DNA from: an uncultured bacterium
GTDB taxonomy: Bacteria; Sysuimicrobiota; Sysuimicrobiia; Sysuimicrobiales; Sysuimicrobiaceae
Direction: 5' to 3'
DNA length: 64,000 nt
Assembly (NCBI GenBank): GCA_938028835.1
Contig: CALIMJ010000021.1
Location: forward strand, 1-64,000
Shown here: positions 52,852 through 60,566 of the stretch, one piece after another
Layout of the letters: every line of letters begins with the position of its first letter
Numbering within the stretch: the stretch's first letter is position 1
Program-made: the position numbers and the translations under genes
The notes under the pieces: generated by a model
What the model was told of the DNA's origin: nothing
Seen by the model: the letters and a program-made list of their open reading frames with translations, nothing else
Database searches by the model: none

Positions 52852-53262
52852 TCAGCGCCGGGGAGCCACCAGCAGGGTTCCGGGGTAGTGCACGCTCATG
52901 GGGTGCAGGTGGCAGTAGAGGGTGTAGGCACCCCGGCGCACGGCGCGGATGCGCACCGTCTTGGTCTCCTTGGGCTGCAGAACCTCTTTGACGCCGAAGG
53001 CGTCGATGGCGAACCCCTCCGGGATCGGGCTTTCGTTGCGAACCACGAACTCCACGGTCTCCCCCTCGTAGGCAAACGCGTCCGCGGGGAGGTTCGTGAC
53101 CGCGATGGTGGACACGCCCGCCACCGTGGCCTTCCAGAACTTCATGGTGACGTGATAGCGGCGCACGGCGGCAGCTCCGGCCGTGGCGGGACCAGGAACC
53201 ATGGCCACCGCCAGGGCGAGGAGGACGGTGGCTGCGGGGACGGCGACAGGACGAACCATCAT
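52852..53262 (-). CDS. Secreted cupredoxin-like (nitrosocyanin-type) copper protein
   Basis: This 136-residue protein has a signal peptide (to about residue 30) and one cupredoxin domain. The C-terminal copper loop is YCHLHPMSVHYPGTLLV, with Cys and His ligands. The first-strand histidine of blue copper proteins is missing, and a Glu occurs near ESPIPEGFAIDAFG. This Cys/His/Glu set resembles nitrosocyanin-like red copper proteins more than plastocyanin, which is inference. AGGAGG precedes the ATG pair. It is divergent from the MarR gene, which probably controls it. Confidence 0.75.
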   Translation of the reverse strand: MMVRPVAVPAATVLLALAVAMVPGPATAGAAAVRRYHVTMKFWKATVAGVSTIAVTNLPADAFAYEGETVEFVVRNESPIPEGFAIDAFGVKEVLQPKETKTVRIRAVRRGAYTLYCHLHPMSVHYPGTLLVAPRR

Positions 53263-53333
53263 GGGGGCCTCCTATTTGATTTGGAGTGCTAACTATGTAC
53301 CATGGAGGCCGGGAGCCGTCAAGGGAGGGGAGG

Positions 53334-54002
53334 GTGACGAAGGCAGCCAGAACCGGTGGGCCGTTCGGGGACCGGGAGCGGACCGCGGAGCGGGTGGCGC
53401 AGGCCCTCGTGCGGATCGGCACGGCCCTGCGCAGCGAGGCGTGGGAGGGGGCTTCGGCGCGGGGCCTCACGCCCACGCAGGTGCAGATCCTGAGCTACCT
53501 GCGGTTCCGCGGACGGCAGGGCGCCCGCGTCTCCGAGGTGGCGGAAGCCCTGGCGGTGACCCCTGCCACCGCCAGCGAGTCGACGCACGCCCTGGTTCGC
53601 AAAGGGCTGGTCCGCAAGGTTCGGGACGAGGAGGACGGCCGGGCCCGCCAGGTGGTGCTCACCGCCGCGGGCCGGCGGGAAGCCGAGCGGGTGGCCGGCT
53701 GGTCCGACTTCCTCCTGCGGGCGGTGCGGTCGCTGCCCGAGGCGGAGCAGGCCACCCTGCTCCGGGTGCTGTTGAAGACCATCCGGGAGCTGCAGCGTGC
53801 CGGCCGCATCCCGGTTTCGCGCATGTGTGTGACCTGCCGCTACTTCCGGCCCTACGCCCACCCGGACCCCGCGGCTCCCCACCACTGCGACTTCGTGGAC
53901 GCGCCCTTCGGGGATGGCCTCCTTCGGGTGGACTGCCCCGATCACGTACCCGCAGAACCCGGGGTCCAGGAGGAGAACTGGCGCCGGTTCGTGGGGGCCT
54001 GA
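53334..54002 (+). CDS. MarR-family regulator with C-terminal Cys/His cluster
   Basis: This 222-residue regulator has a MarR winged helix (LTPTQVQILSYLRFRGRQGARVSEVAEALAVTPATASESTHALVRKGLVRK followed by VVLTAAGRREAERV). An unusual C-terminal tail from about 164 has MCVTCRYFRP, then PHHCDFVDAPFGDGLLRVDCPDH, with four cysteines and histidines fit to bind metal. I choose the GTG at 53334 because GGAGGGGAGG lies immediately upstream; in-frame starts at 53286 and 53295 lack one. The divergent cupredoxin gene and the metal-ligand tail suggest metal- or redox-responsive control. Confidence 0.82.
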   Translation: MTKAARTGGPFGDRERTAERVAQALVRIGTALRSEAWEGASARGLTPTQVQILSYLRFRGRQGARVSEVAEALAVTPATASESTHALVRKGLVRKVRDEEDGRARQVVLTAAGRREAERVAGWSDFLLRAVRSLPEAEQATLLRVLLKTIRELQRAGRIPVSRMCVTCRYFRPYAHPDPAAPHHCDFVDAPFGDGLLRVDCPDHVPAEPGVQEENWRRFVGA

Positions 54003-54071
54003 AGCCGCTTGAGGCTGGCAGGGGAGGCGAACCGACCATCCGGCTCAGGGCGCGTGGCATCGTTTCACGCC

Positions 54072-54522
54072 ATGGCAAATTATCTTCCACGCTGTGGATG
54101 ATTCTCCCCACCCCCGTCACCGGCAGGCCAGGCTGCTGCTACACCCGCGGACGATGCCCGCGGTGGTGGTGACCGTGCGCGGCAGACGGGGAGGAGTACG
54201 CTGGTGCGGGCGCTGATCTCTGGCCCCCACCGGTTCCACTCCCTGGACGACCTGGACGTGGTAGACCTAGCCCGCCGGGACCCCGAGGCGCTGGTAGGAG
54301 GGCAGGAGCCGGTGACCCTAGACGAAGTCCACTGGGAGCCGGACCTATTGCTGGCGGTTGAGCGGGCGATGGATCGGCAGCCCGTCCGGAACGGTTGGTG
54401 CTCATGGGTTCCGCCAACCTCCTGCTGATGCGGAAGGCGTAGGAGTCCCTGGTCGGCAGGGCCGGTTATTTCGTCCTGGGGCCGATGACCCCGCGGGAGC
54501 AGCTGGGCCTAAGGAGCTGACC
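54072..54522 (+). pseudogene. Decayed AAA_14/DUF4143-type ATPase gene
   Basis: Pieces of a DUF4143-family AAA ATPase can be read in shifting frames. ANYLPR is followed by VDDSPHP...ARLLLHPRTMPAVVVT, then after a frameshift ARQTGRSTLVRALI (a Walker A with Lys changed to Arg), HRFHSLDDLDVVDLARRDPEALV and LDEVHWEPDLLLAVE. After a further shift comes MGSANLLLMRKA, then a TAG at about 54452, then GRAGYFVLGPMTPREQLGL. The C-terminal DUF4143 half is missing. At least three frameshifts, one stop and the lost lysine make this non-functional. It sits beside a tRNA gene in an accessory islet. Confidence 0.8.
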
Positions 54523-54584
54523 TGGCTCGTGGAGCACGTGCTGGCCGCTCCGTGAAGGATGGTGTGCTGAAGAGGCGGCCTTCC

Positions 54585-54674
54585 TGGCGGAGGGGGTGGG
54601 ACTCGAACCCACAAGGCCCGCGGGGGCCACCGGTTTTCGAGACCGGCCCCTTAGCCAATTCGGTGCACCCCTCC
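54585..54674 (-). tRNA. tRNA-Ser (anticodon CGA)
   Basis: On the minus strand the gene begins GGAGGGGTGCACCG and ends CCCCTCCGCCA, with a perfect seven-pair acceptor stem and encoded CCA. The anticodon arm CCGGT-CTCGAAA-ACCGG carries CGA. A long variable arm (GGCCCCCGCGGGCC) identifies a class II serine tRNA, and the T arm contains GTTCGAGTC. Its acceptor and T regions are nearly the same as tRNA-Ser(GGA) at 37.6 kb. Confidence 0.96.
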
Positions 54675-54737
54675 GGCCGACTCCCATTGTACCGCGCGGG
54701 GGCCCGGCGGCGGGTACACTGGCGCCGGAGGACCAGC

Positions 54738-54950
54738 GTGACACTGAAAGATGTCCTGCGGGAGAACTGGCGACGGGCCATGCCCCTACGGGCAGCTCGG
54801 CCGCGCGGCATCCGCGCTAGGCCGCGGGAGGAAGCGGAGCGGCTGGCCCTGCGCTGGGTGGCGTACCGGCAGGCCCGGCGGGCGTTTTCGAGCTGGATCC
54901 GCAAGGAGGGTCCCCGGGCCTACCGCCTCGTGGCGGGGAGCCGCCCTTGA
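54738..54950 (+). CDS. Small basic protein paired with nucleotidyltransferase
   Basis: This 70-residue, arginine-rich protein (LKDVLRENWRRAMPLRAARPRG, EAERLALRWVAYRQARRAFSSWIRKEG) is not recognised. GGAGG precedes the GTG start, and its TGA overlaps the TTG of the next gene, as in two-gene modules where a small partner precedes an enzyme. It could be an antitoxin-like or DNA-binding partner of the nucleotidyltransferase, but there is no diagnostic motif. Confidence 0.5.
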   Translation: MTLKDVLRENWRRAMPLRAARPRGIRARPREEAERLALRWVAYRQARRAFSSWIRKEGPRAYRLVAGSRP

Positions 54951-55546
54951 GCCCCCACGAGCTGCGCGAGGCCCACGGCAGGCTCCAGTCCCTGCGGGAC
55001 GTGGGGAACCCCCTGGAGCTGCAGCTGCGGGTGGCGGCGGTACTGTCCGCGCTGCTCCGGGAGTACGGGGAGCCGGTGGTGGTGGGCGGCAGCGCGGTTT
55101 CGTTTTATACGGGAGGCGCGTACCTGTCCCGGGACGTGGACCTGGTCACGGAAGCCGACAGCCGCGTCCTCCGTGAGCTCCTCCAAGCCGTGGGCTTCCA
55201 GCGCCGGGGAGCGGCGTGGGTACACGGGGAGCTGGACGTGGTGGTGGACTTTCCGGCGCCGCCCCTCGCAGGGGACCCCTCCCGGGTGGTCCGCGTGCAC
55301 ACCGAGGACGGGCCGGTTACGGTCATCGGGCTGGAGGACCTCCTGGTGGACCGCCTGAACGCGGCGGTGCACTGGAGGGACTCAGAAGCGCGGGAGTGGT
55401 GCGTGACCATGCTGGCGGCCCACCCGGAGGCGGACGCGGAATACCTGAGCCGCAGGGCAGCGGAGGAGGGGGTGCACGGGGCCCTCGAGGAGGTGCGGCG
55501 CGAAGCGGAGGCGCTGCGCGCGGAGGCGGGAGGCCCGGCTGATTAG
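54947..55546 (+). CDS. Nucleotidyltransferase-fold protein (DUF6036-like)
   Basis: This 199-residue protein has the minimal nucleotidyltransferase pattern: VVVGGSAVSFYTGG with the glycine-serine motif at 46-57, then LSRDVDLVTE with two aspartates at 63 and 65, and VIGLEDLLVDRLNAAVHWRD downstream. It resembles DUF6036/AbiEii-like nucleotidyltransferases often found in toxin-antitoxin or accessory loci. A glycine-rich helix and an alanine-rich tail finish it. It starts at TTG within the previous stop and its stop overlaps tadA's stop on the other strand. Target and activity are unknown. Confidence 0.75.
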   Translation: MSPHELREAHGRLQSLRDVGNPLELQLRVAAVLSALLREYGEPVVVGGSAVSFYTGGAYLSRDVDLVTEADSRVLRELLQAVGFQRRGAAWVHGELDVVVDFPAPPLAGDPSRVVRVHTEDGPVTVIGLEDLLVDRLNAAVHWRDSEAREWCVTMLAAHPEADAEYLSRRAAEEGVHGALEEVRREAEALRAEAGGPAD

Positions 55547-56001
55547 GCTTCTGTCTCCCGCAGCTCCCGGAAGAACCGCTGCAGCACGGCCTGCGCTTCC
55601 GCCTCCAGCACCCCCGCGGTGACCTCCACACGGTGGTTCAGGCGCGGGTCGTCCGCGATGCGGTAGAGGGTCCGGACTGCGCCGCTCTTGGGACTTGAGG
55701 CTGCGTACACCAGCCTGTGGACCCGCGCGAGGACCAGGGCGCCCGCGCACATGGGGCACGGTTCGGTGGTCACGTACACCGTGCACCCCTCCAGACGCCA
55801 GCTCCCCACCACGCGTGCAGCCTCGCGCAGGGCCAGGATCTCCGCGTGGGCGGTGGGGTCGCGCAGGGACTCCCGCCGGTCGTGGGCCCTGGCCAGCAAC
55901 CGGTCACCCCGCACCACCACGCAGCCCACGGGGACCTCACCGTAGCCGGCGCCCCGCTCCGCCTCCTCCAGGGCCAGCCGCATCCACGCCTCGTCGTTCA
56001 C
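55543..56001 (-). CDS. tadA: tRNA-specific adenosine deaminase TadA
   Basis: TadA converts wobble adenosine-34 of tRNA-Arg to inosine. The 152-residue cytidine-deaminase-fold protein has HAE at 52-54 with the catalytic glutamate, and PCPMC at 81-85 giving the two zinc cysteines. Flanking RDPTAHAEILALREAARVVGSWRLEGCTVYVTTEPCPMCAGALV and YAASSPKSGAV are diagnostic for the TadA branch. The GTG start overlaps the uracil-DNA glycosylase stop as GTGA. Confidence 0.93.
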   Translation of the reverse strand: MNDEAWMRLALEEAERGAGYGEVPVGCVVVRGDRLLARAHDRRESLRDPTAHAEILALREAARVVGSWRLEGCTVYVTTEPCPMCAGALVLARVHRLVYAASSPKSGAVRTLYRIADDPRLNHRVEVTAGVLEAEAQAVLQRFFRELRETEA

Positions 56002-56741
56002 GCCTCCTCCTCGACCAGCCGCCTGGCCTTCCAGAACACCGCGTCCAGCATGCGCGCGGTGAGCCTGCCGGTCTGGGTGTTCTGGCGGCTGGGGTGGTAC
56101 GTGCAGAGCACGACCGGCACCGGCCGTCCGACCACGGTCCCTGGGAACCGGTACACCGCTCCGTGCGCGAACGGCGGCCTGGGGCGCGGCAGCTGCACCC
56201 CGAGGTGTGTGAGCGTCTTGAGGGCCGTCTGGAAGGCCACGGCGCCCAGCGCGACCACCACCCGCACCCGTGGCAGGGCTACAAACTCCCGCACCAGAAA
56301 CGGCAGGCAGTTTTCCAGCTCCTCCGGCGTGGGGCGGTTCTCCGGAGGCGCGCACCGCACCGCGGCGGTAACGTACGCGTCGTGCAGGCGCAGGCCGTCC
56401 TCCCGGTGCAGACTGGTGGGCTGGTTGGCAAAGCCCGTCCGGTGCAGGGTGCGGACCAGCCACGTGGACGCTCCGTTGGGCAGGTCCCCGGTGAACATGC
56501 GGCCAGTTCGGTTGGCGCCGTGGGCCGCGGGCGCTAGGCCTACCACCAGGAGCCGTGCCTGGGGGTCCCCGAAGCCCGGCACCGGCTTGCCCCAATACGC
56601 CCAGTCCCGGTACTCCCGCTTCTTCTCCCGGGCCACCCGCTCCCGGTAGGCCACCAGACGGGGGCACCGGCGGCAGGCCACCACCTCGGCTTCCAGCAGC
56701 GCCAGGGCCCGTTGCCCTGCAGCAGGGATTGTGCGCTCCAC
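55998..56741 (-). CDS. udgB: Family 5 uracil-DNA glycosylase (UdgB)
   Basis: UdgB removes uracil, and in tested homologues also hypoxanthine, from DNA. The 247-residue product has four cysteines (C23, C26, C130, C145) placed for the 4Fe-4S cluster. Motif A GLAPAAHGANRTGRMFTGD lies at 68-86, and motif B HPSRQNT near 217. The absence of the usual active-site polar residue in motif A (A-A-H) fits family 5 rather than family 4. GTG is the start. It precedes tadA in the same operon, a pairing of two deamination-related enzymes. Confidence 0.92.
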   Translation of the reverse strand: MERTIPAAGQRALALLEAEVVACRRCPRLVAYRERVAREKKREYRDWAYWGKPVPGFGDPQARLLVVGLAPAAHGANRTGRMFTGDLPNGASTWLVRTLHRTGFANQPTSLHREDGLRLHDAYVTAAVRCAPPENRPTPEELENCLPFLVREFVALPRVRVVVALGAVAFQTALKTLTHLGVQLPRPRPPFAHGAVYRFPGTVVGRPVPVVLCTYHPSRQNTQTGRLTARMLDAVFWKARRLVEEEA

Positions 56742-56832
56742 GGGGCGAGCATAGCGCTGGCCCGGAGGTCGGGGTCAAGGGCGGAGGAGGGGGAGCCCGT
56801 TGCGGCAAAACCTGTGATCGGGGGTGTTGCGC

Positions 56833-58788
56833 ATGGAGACCCTGGTCCTGAGTGGCGAGGTGGTGTGGCGTCCGAGCCCGGAAGTGGTGGAGCGCAGCCG
56901 GATCTTCCGGTTCATGCGGCGGCACCGCCTGGCTTCGTACGACGAGCTGTACCGGAAGTCGGTGGAGGAACCGGCCTGGTTCTGGCCGGCGGCGCTGGAG
57001 GAGATGGACGTCCGGTGGTACCGACCCTATGAGCAGGTGTACGACGACCGCAGGGGGATCGAGTGGACGGAGTGGTTCTGCGGGGGCGAGCTGAATCTGG
57101 TGCACAACACGGTGGAGAAGTACCGGGGCACGCCGGCAACGTCCCGGGTGGCGCTCTGGTGGGAGGGCGAGGAAGGCGCGCGGCGGCAGCTCACGTATGC
57201 GGAGCTAGACGCGGAGGTCTCCCGAGCTGCGGGCGCGCTGGGACGGCTGGGCGTGGGCCGGGGCGACCGCGTCGCCATCTACCTGCCCATGGTCCCGGAG
57301 GTGGCGGTGGCGCTGCTGGCGTGCGCGAAGGTGGGCGCGGTGGTAACCCCGGTGTTTTCGGGCTTCGCGCCGGAGGCGGTGGCCACGAGGGTGCAGGACT
57401 GCGAGGCCAAGTTGATCATCACCGCGGACGGGTTCTACCGCCGGGGTCAGGTGGTCCCCATGTGGCGGCACGCGGACGAGGCGGCCCGCCAGTGCCCCAG
57501 CGTGGAGCGCCTCCTGGTGGTTCGTCGGGTGGGCCGGACAGACGGTTGGCGGCCCGGCCGGGACGTGTGGTGGCACGAGGCCACCGTCGGCCAGCCCCTC
57601 GAGGCCCCGACGGAGCCCATGGGTTCCATGGACCCCTTCATGATCATCTACACGTCGGGGACCACCGGGCGCCCGAAGGGGACGGTGCACGTGCACGCGG
57701 GGTTCCCCATCAAGGGCAGCTGTGACATGGCGTTCCACTTCGACGTGCAGCCCCAGGACGTGGTGTTCTGGCTCACGGACATGGGCTGGATGATGGGGCC
57801 GTGGTTGGTCCTGGGGGTGCTCAGCCTGGGCGCCAGCATGGTGCTGTACGAGGGCGTGCCGGACCACCCGCACCCGGGGCGTCTGTGGGAGCTGGTGGAC
57901 CGTTACGGGATCACGGTGTTCGGGATCGCGCCCACCGCCGTCCGTGCGCTGATGCGGCACGGGGAGGACTGGCCTGCCCGCTACCGGCTGGACAGCCTGC
58001 GGGTGCTGGGTTCCACGGGCGAGCCGTGGAACCCGGACCCCTATCTCTGGTACTTCCGCCACGTGGGCCGGGGGCGGTGCCCCATCGTGAACTACTCGGG
58101 GGGCACGGAGGTCTCAGGCGGGATCGTGTGCGGCACCGTGGTGCACCCGTGCAAGCCGTGCTCGTTCGCGGGGCCGTGCCTGGGGATGGCCGCGGACGTG
58201 TACGACGCGGAGGGCAGGCCCGCCCGGCCGGGCGAGGTGGGCGAGCTGGTGGTCACTCGGCCCTGGCCCGGTATGACCAAGGGCTTCTGGAAGGATCCCC
58301 AGCGCTACGTGGAGACCTACTGGTCCCGGTGGCCGGGGGTGTGGGTGCACGGTGACTGGGCGGCGCGGGACGAGGAGGGCTTCTGGTACATCCTGGGCCG
58401 TTCGGACGACACCCTCAAGGTGGCAGGCAAGCGCGTGGGCCCCGCGGAGGTGGAGTCCGCCCTGGTCACACACCCCGCGGTCAGCGAGGCGGCCGCGGTG
58501 GGCATCCCCCACGAGGTCAAGGGGGAGGCGGTGGCCTGTTTCGTGGTGCTCAGGCCGGGCCACCAGCCCAGCGAGGCGCTGGCGCGGGAGCTTCAGGACC
58601 TGGTAGCGCAGCGGCTGGGGAAGCCCTTGCGGCCCGAGGTCGTGGAGTTCGTGCCCGATCTGCCCAAGACCCGCAACGCGAAGGTCATGCGGCGGGTGAT
58701 CCGGGCCGCCTACCTCGGTCAGGACCCTGGAGATCTGAGTGCCCTCGAGAACCCAGAGGCGGTGGCCGCCATCAGCCTCCGGCGGTAG
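56833..58788 (+). CDS. Acyl-CoA synthetase, acetate/propionate-like
   Basis: This AMP-forming enzyme would activate a short carboxylic acid to its CoA thioester. It has the acetyl-CoA-synthetase-type N-terminal region (WFWPAALEEMDVRWYRPYEQV, FCGGELNLVHNTVEKY), the P-loop YTSGTTGRPKGTVHVHAGF, DMGWMMGPWLV, NYSGGTEVSGGI, the hinge region GRSDDTLKVAGKRVGPAEVE, and the catalytic lysine region PKTRNAKVMRRVIRAAYLG. The tryptophan pocket typical for acetate is not clearly kept, so propionate or other acids are possible. The ATG at 56833 follows GGGGGTG; a GTG at 56824 is a minor alternative. Confidence 0.88.
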   Translation: METLVLSGEVVWRPSPEVVERSRIFRFMRRHRLASYDELYRKSVEEPAWFWPAALEEMDVRWYRPYEQVYDDRRGIEWTEWFCGGELNLVHNTVEKYRGTPATSRVALWWEGEEGARRQLTYAELDAEVSRAAGALGRLGVGRGDRVAIYLPMVPEVAVALLACAKVGAVVTPVFSGFAPEAVATRVQDCEAKLIITADGFYRRGQVVPMWRHADEAARQCPSVERLLVVRRVGRTDGWRPGRDVWWHEATVGQPLEAPTEPMGSMDPFMIIYTSGTTGRPKGTVHVHAGFPIKGSCDMAFHFDVQPQDVVFWLTDMGWMMGPWLVLGVLSLGASMVLYEGVPDHPHPGRLWELVDRYGITVFGIAPTAVRALMRHGEDWPARYRLDSLRVLGSTGEPWNPDPYLWYFRHVGRGRCPIVNYSGGTEVSGGIVCGTVVHPCKPCSFAGPCLGMAADVYDAEGRPARPGEVGELVVTRPWPGMTKGFWKDPQRYVETYWSRWPGVWVHGDWAARDEEGFWYILGRSDDTLKVAGKRVGPAEVESALVTHPAVSEAAAVGIPHEVKGEAVACFVVLRPGHQPSEALARELQDLVAQRLGKPLRPEVVEFVPDLPKTRNAKVMRRVIRAAYLGQDPGDLSALENPEAVAAISLRR

Positions 58789-59737
58789 ACGTGGGGCCTG
58801 GCTCAGACGCCGCGGACAGGGTACGGGTGGCCTGGGCGAGGGCGTCGGCGCCGTCCTCCAGGACGGCGTGTGCGGTGCGTAGCCGGAGCTGCAGGCCAGG
58901 GTAGCGGACGGGCCGGTAGCGCTGGGCCTCCGCGTGCACCCGGTCGGTGATGGACTGCACGCGCTGCGGGTCCCCGTTGTCCAGCAGCGCCGCCAGGATT
59001 CCTTGGCCCAGGTGGGCCACCGCGTCGGTGCTGCGGACCGCTCCGCGCAGCGCGCCCGCCGCGTGCTGCAGCATCCCCTCCAGGGCCTCAGCACCGTACG
59101 CCGCCTGCACCCGCGGGACGTCCAGCACCTGCACCACCAGCACGGTGAACCGCTCGCCGAACAGGCGGCTGCGGGTCCTGCGTTCCTCGTACAGCCTCCG
59201 GAAAGCCCCGGCGCTGAGCAGGCCCGTCACGGGGTCCGCGTCGGTCTCCGCCAGGTCGCGCCCGCTCCGGCGCAGCAGTGCGTGCTCCACCGCGTGGCGC
59301 ACCAGCTCCCGGCTGGGCGGGCCGTCGTTGAAGAGGAACTCGTCGGCCCCCGCCTCCAGGGCGAGGGCCACCGTCTCCCGCAACGCGCGGGGTGCCAGCA
59401 GCAGGAGGGGAGTCTGGCGGTACGCCCGGAGCGTCCGTACCGCGTCGGTTGCGGGGCGGCCGCAGGACTCCGTGTCCAGCACGATCAGGTCGTAGTGGTC
59501 CGTGCGCAGCAGCTCCAGGGCGTCGGAAAGCGGTGCGGCTTCCACGCGGCAGCCCGCGCCGAGGCCTTCGGCAAGCCATGACGGCACGCCCTCCCCAACC
59601 ACCAGGGCGCTGGGCACTGCCGGTTCCTCAGCGGACGTCCCCGGGTCCGGGCTGGCGGCAGGTGGGAGGGGCTGCTGGAGGGCCTGACGCCACTGCTCCA
59701 GACGTTTCGACCACCAGGACCTACGCGTCTCCATCAC
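58772..59737 (-). CDS. Receiver-like plus degenerate GGDEF protein
   Basis: This 321-residue protein has a response-regulator-like first half (SALVVGEGVPSWL, DHYDLIVLDTESCG, LLLLAPRALRETVALALEAGADEFL). The second half reads as a GGDEF relative: DPVTGLLSAGAFRRLYEERRTR, then FTVLVVQVLDVPRVQAAYG. Where GG[DE]EF should lie it has LGQGILAAL, so it is unlikely to make cyclic-di-GMP. Receiver phosphorylation residues are incomplete. It probably acts as a binding or scaffold regulator. Its 3' end overlaps the convergent acyl-CoA synthetase gene by 17 bases. Confidence 0.72.
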   Translation of the reverse strand: MMETRRSWWSKRLEQWRQALQQPLPPAASPDPGTSAEEPAVPSALVVGEGVPSWLAEGLGAGCRVEAAPLSDALELLRTDHYDLIVLDTESCGRPATDAVRTLRAYRQTPLLLLAPRALRETVALALEAGADEFLFNDGPPSRELVRHAVEHALLRRSGRDLAETDADPVTGLLSAGAFRRLYEERRTRSRLFGERFTVLVVQVLDVPRVQAAYGAEALEGMLQHAAGALRGAVRSTDAVAHLGQGILAALLDNGDPQRVQSITDRVHAEAQRYRPVRYPGLQLRLRTAHAVLEDGADALAQATRTLSAASEPGPTSTAGG

Positions 59738-59801
59738 GGAGCGGAAGGAGCCCCTGCACGTTTCCTAACTCCTCACCGCCACCAGTGTAGCGCCGTGGCT
59801 C

Positions 59802-60452
59802 TCATCGGCGGGTGAGGGAAAAAGGGACGCCGCTTTCGTACAGGGTCCGGGTCAGGGCCAGGGCGGCCCGCTCGTCCAGCGGTCCCACGACCACCGCATA
59901 GGAGGGGGTCCGCACAGGGTGCACCACGGCGCTGTAGCCGCGGCCTCGCACCGCCCGTGCGGTTCGCTGCGCGGCCGCTCCGTCCCGGAACTCGCCGAAG
60001 TCGAGGACGTAGCTGCCGTCCGGCTGCTCGCGCACGTCGCACGGAAGCCCTACCGCTGCCAGCATTCGGCAGCGCTCCTCCGCGGCCTTGCGGGCCCGGA
60101 GTGAGGCGGACGTGACGCGGAAGGCCCGCACGGTCCACTCCGTCTGCACGCGCCCCACGACCCCGTGCCGTTCCAGCACGCGGTCCACCAGCTTACCCAA
60201 GTGCTGCAGGTCCGGGGCGGGGCCCAACCGGACCCAGTAGCCCCGTGCGACACCGGGCGCCGCCGGAGCGGGGTGCCCGACGGCGGACCGCATCGGGGCG
60301 GGCGCCGGCTGGCCTCCGGCCGCGGGGGGCCTCGCGGGGGTACCGGGCCTGGCGGAGGCCCACAGCCCTGCGGCCAGCACCAACGCTGCGGCGACCCACA
60401 GGATGGCGGCGGGCCGGGTTCCAGAAGCAGACCGCTTCCCCCGTACGAGCAC
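59802..60452 (-). CDS. Single-span SPOR-like protein
   Basis: This 216-residue protein has a short basic N-terminus, one membrane span (about 14-32, PAAILWVAAALVLAAGLWA), a proline/alanine-rich linker (about 33-65) and SPOR-like folds at the C-terminus. One is GYWVRLGPAPDLQHLGKLVDRV and another is SYVLDFGEFRDGAAAQRTARAVRGRGYSAVVHPV followed by YAVVVGPLDERAAL. SPOR domains bind denuded peptidoglycan at the septum, so a role in envelope or division is plausible. I chose the GTG at 60452 because GGAGT precedes it; the true start could be upstream. Confidence 0.65.
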   Translation of the reverse strand: MLVRGKRSASGTRPAAILWVAAALVLAAGLWASARPGTPARPPAAGGQPAPAPMRSAVGHPAPAAPGVARGYWVRLGPAPDLQHLGKLVDRVLERHGVVGRVQTEWTVRAFRVTSASLRARKAAEERCRMLAAVGLPCDVREQPDGSYVLDFGEFRDGAAAQRTARAVRGRGYSAVVHPVRTPSYAVVVGPLDERAALALTRTLYESGVPFSLTRR

Positions 60453-60566
60453 CGTTCGGACTCCGAAGGTCCCTTGTCCCAAGACAGAGCGTCGCTGGCG
60501 CTCTACAATCCTGTCTTCCCCCGAAGCCGCTAGAATAGACTCCGAACGCCTGTTGGGAGGCCGCGT

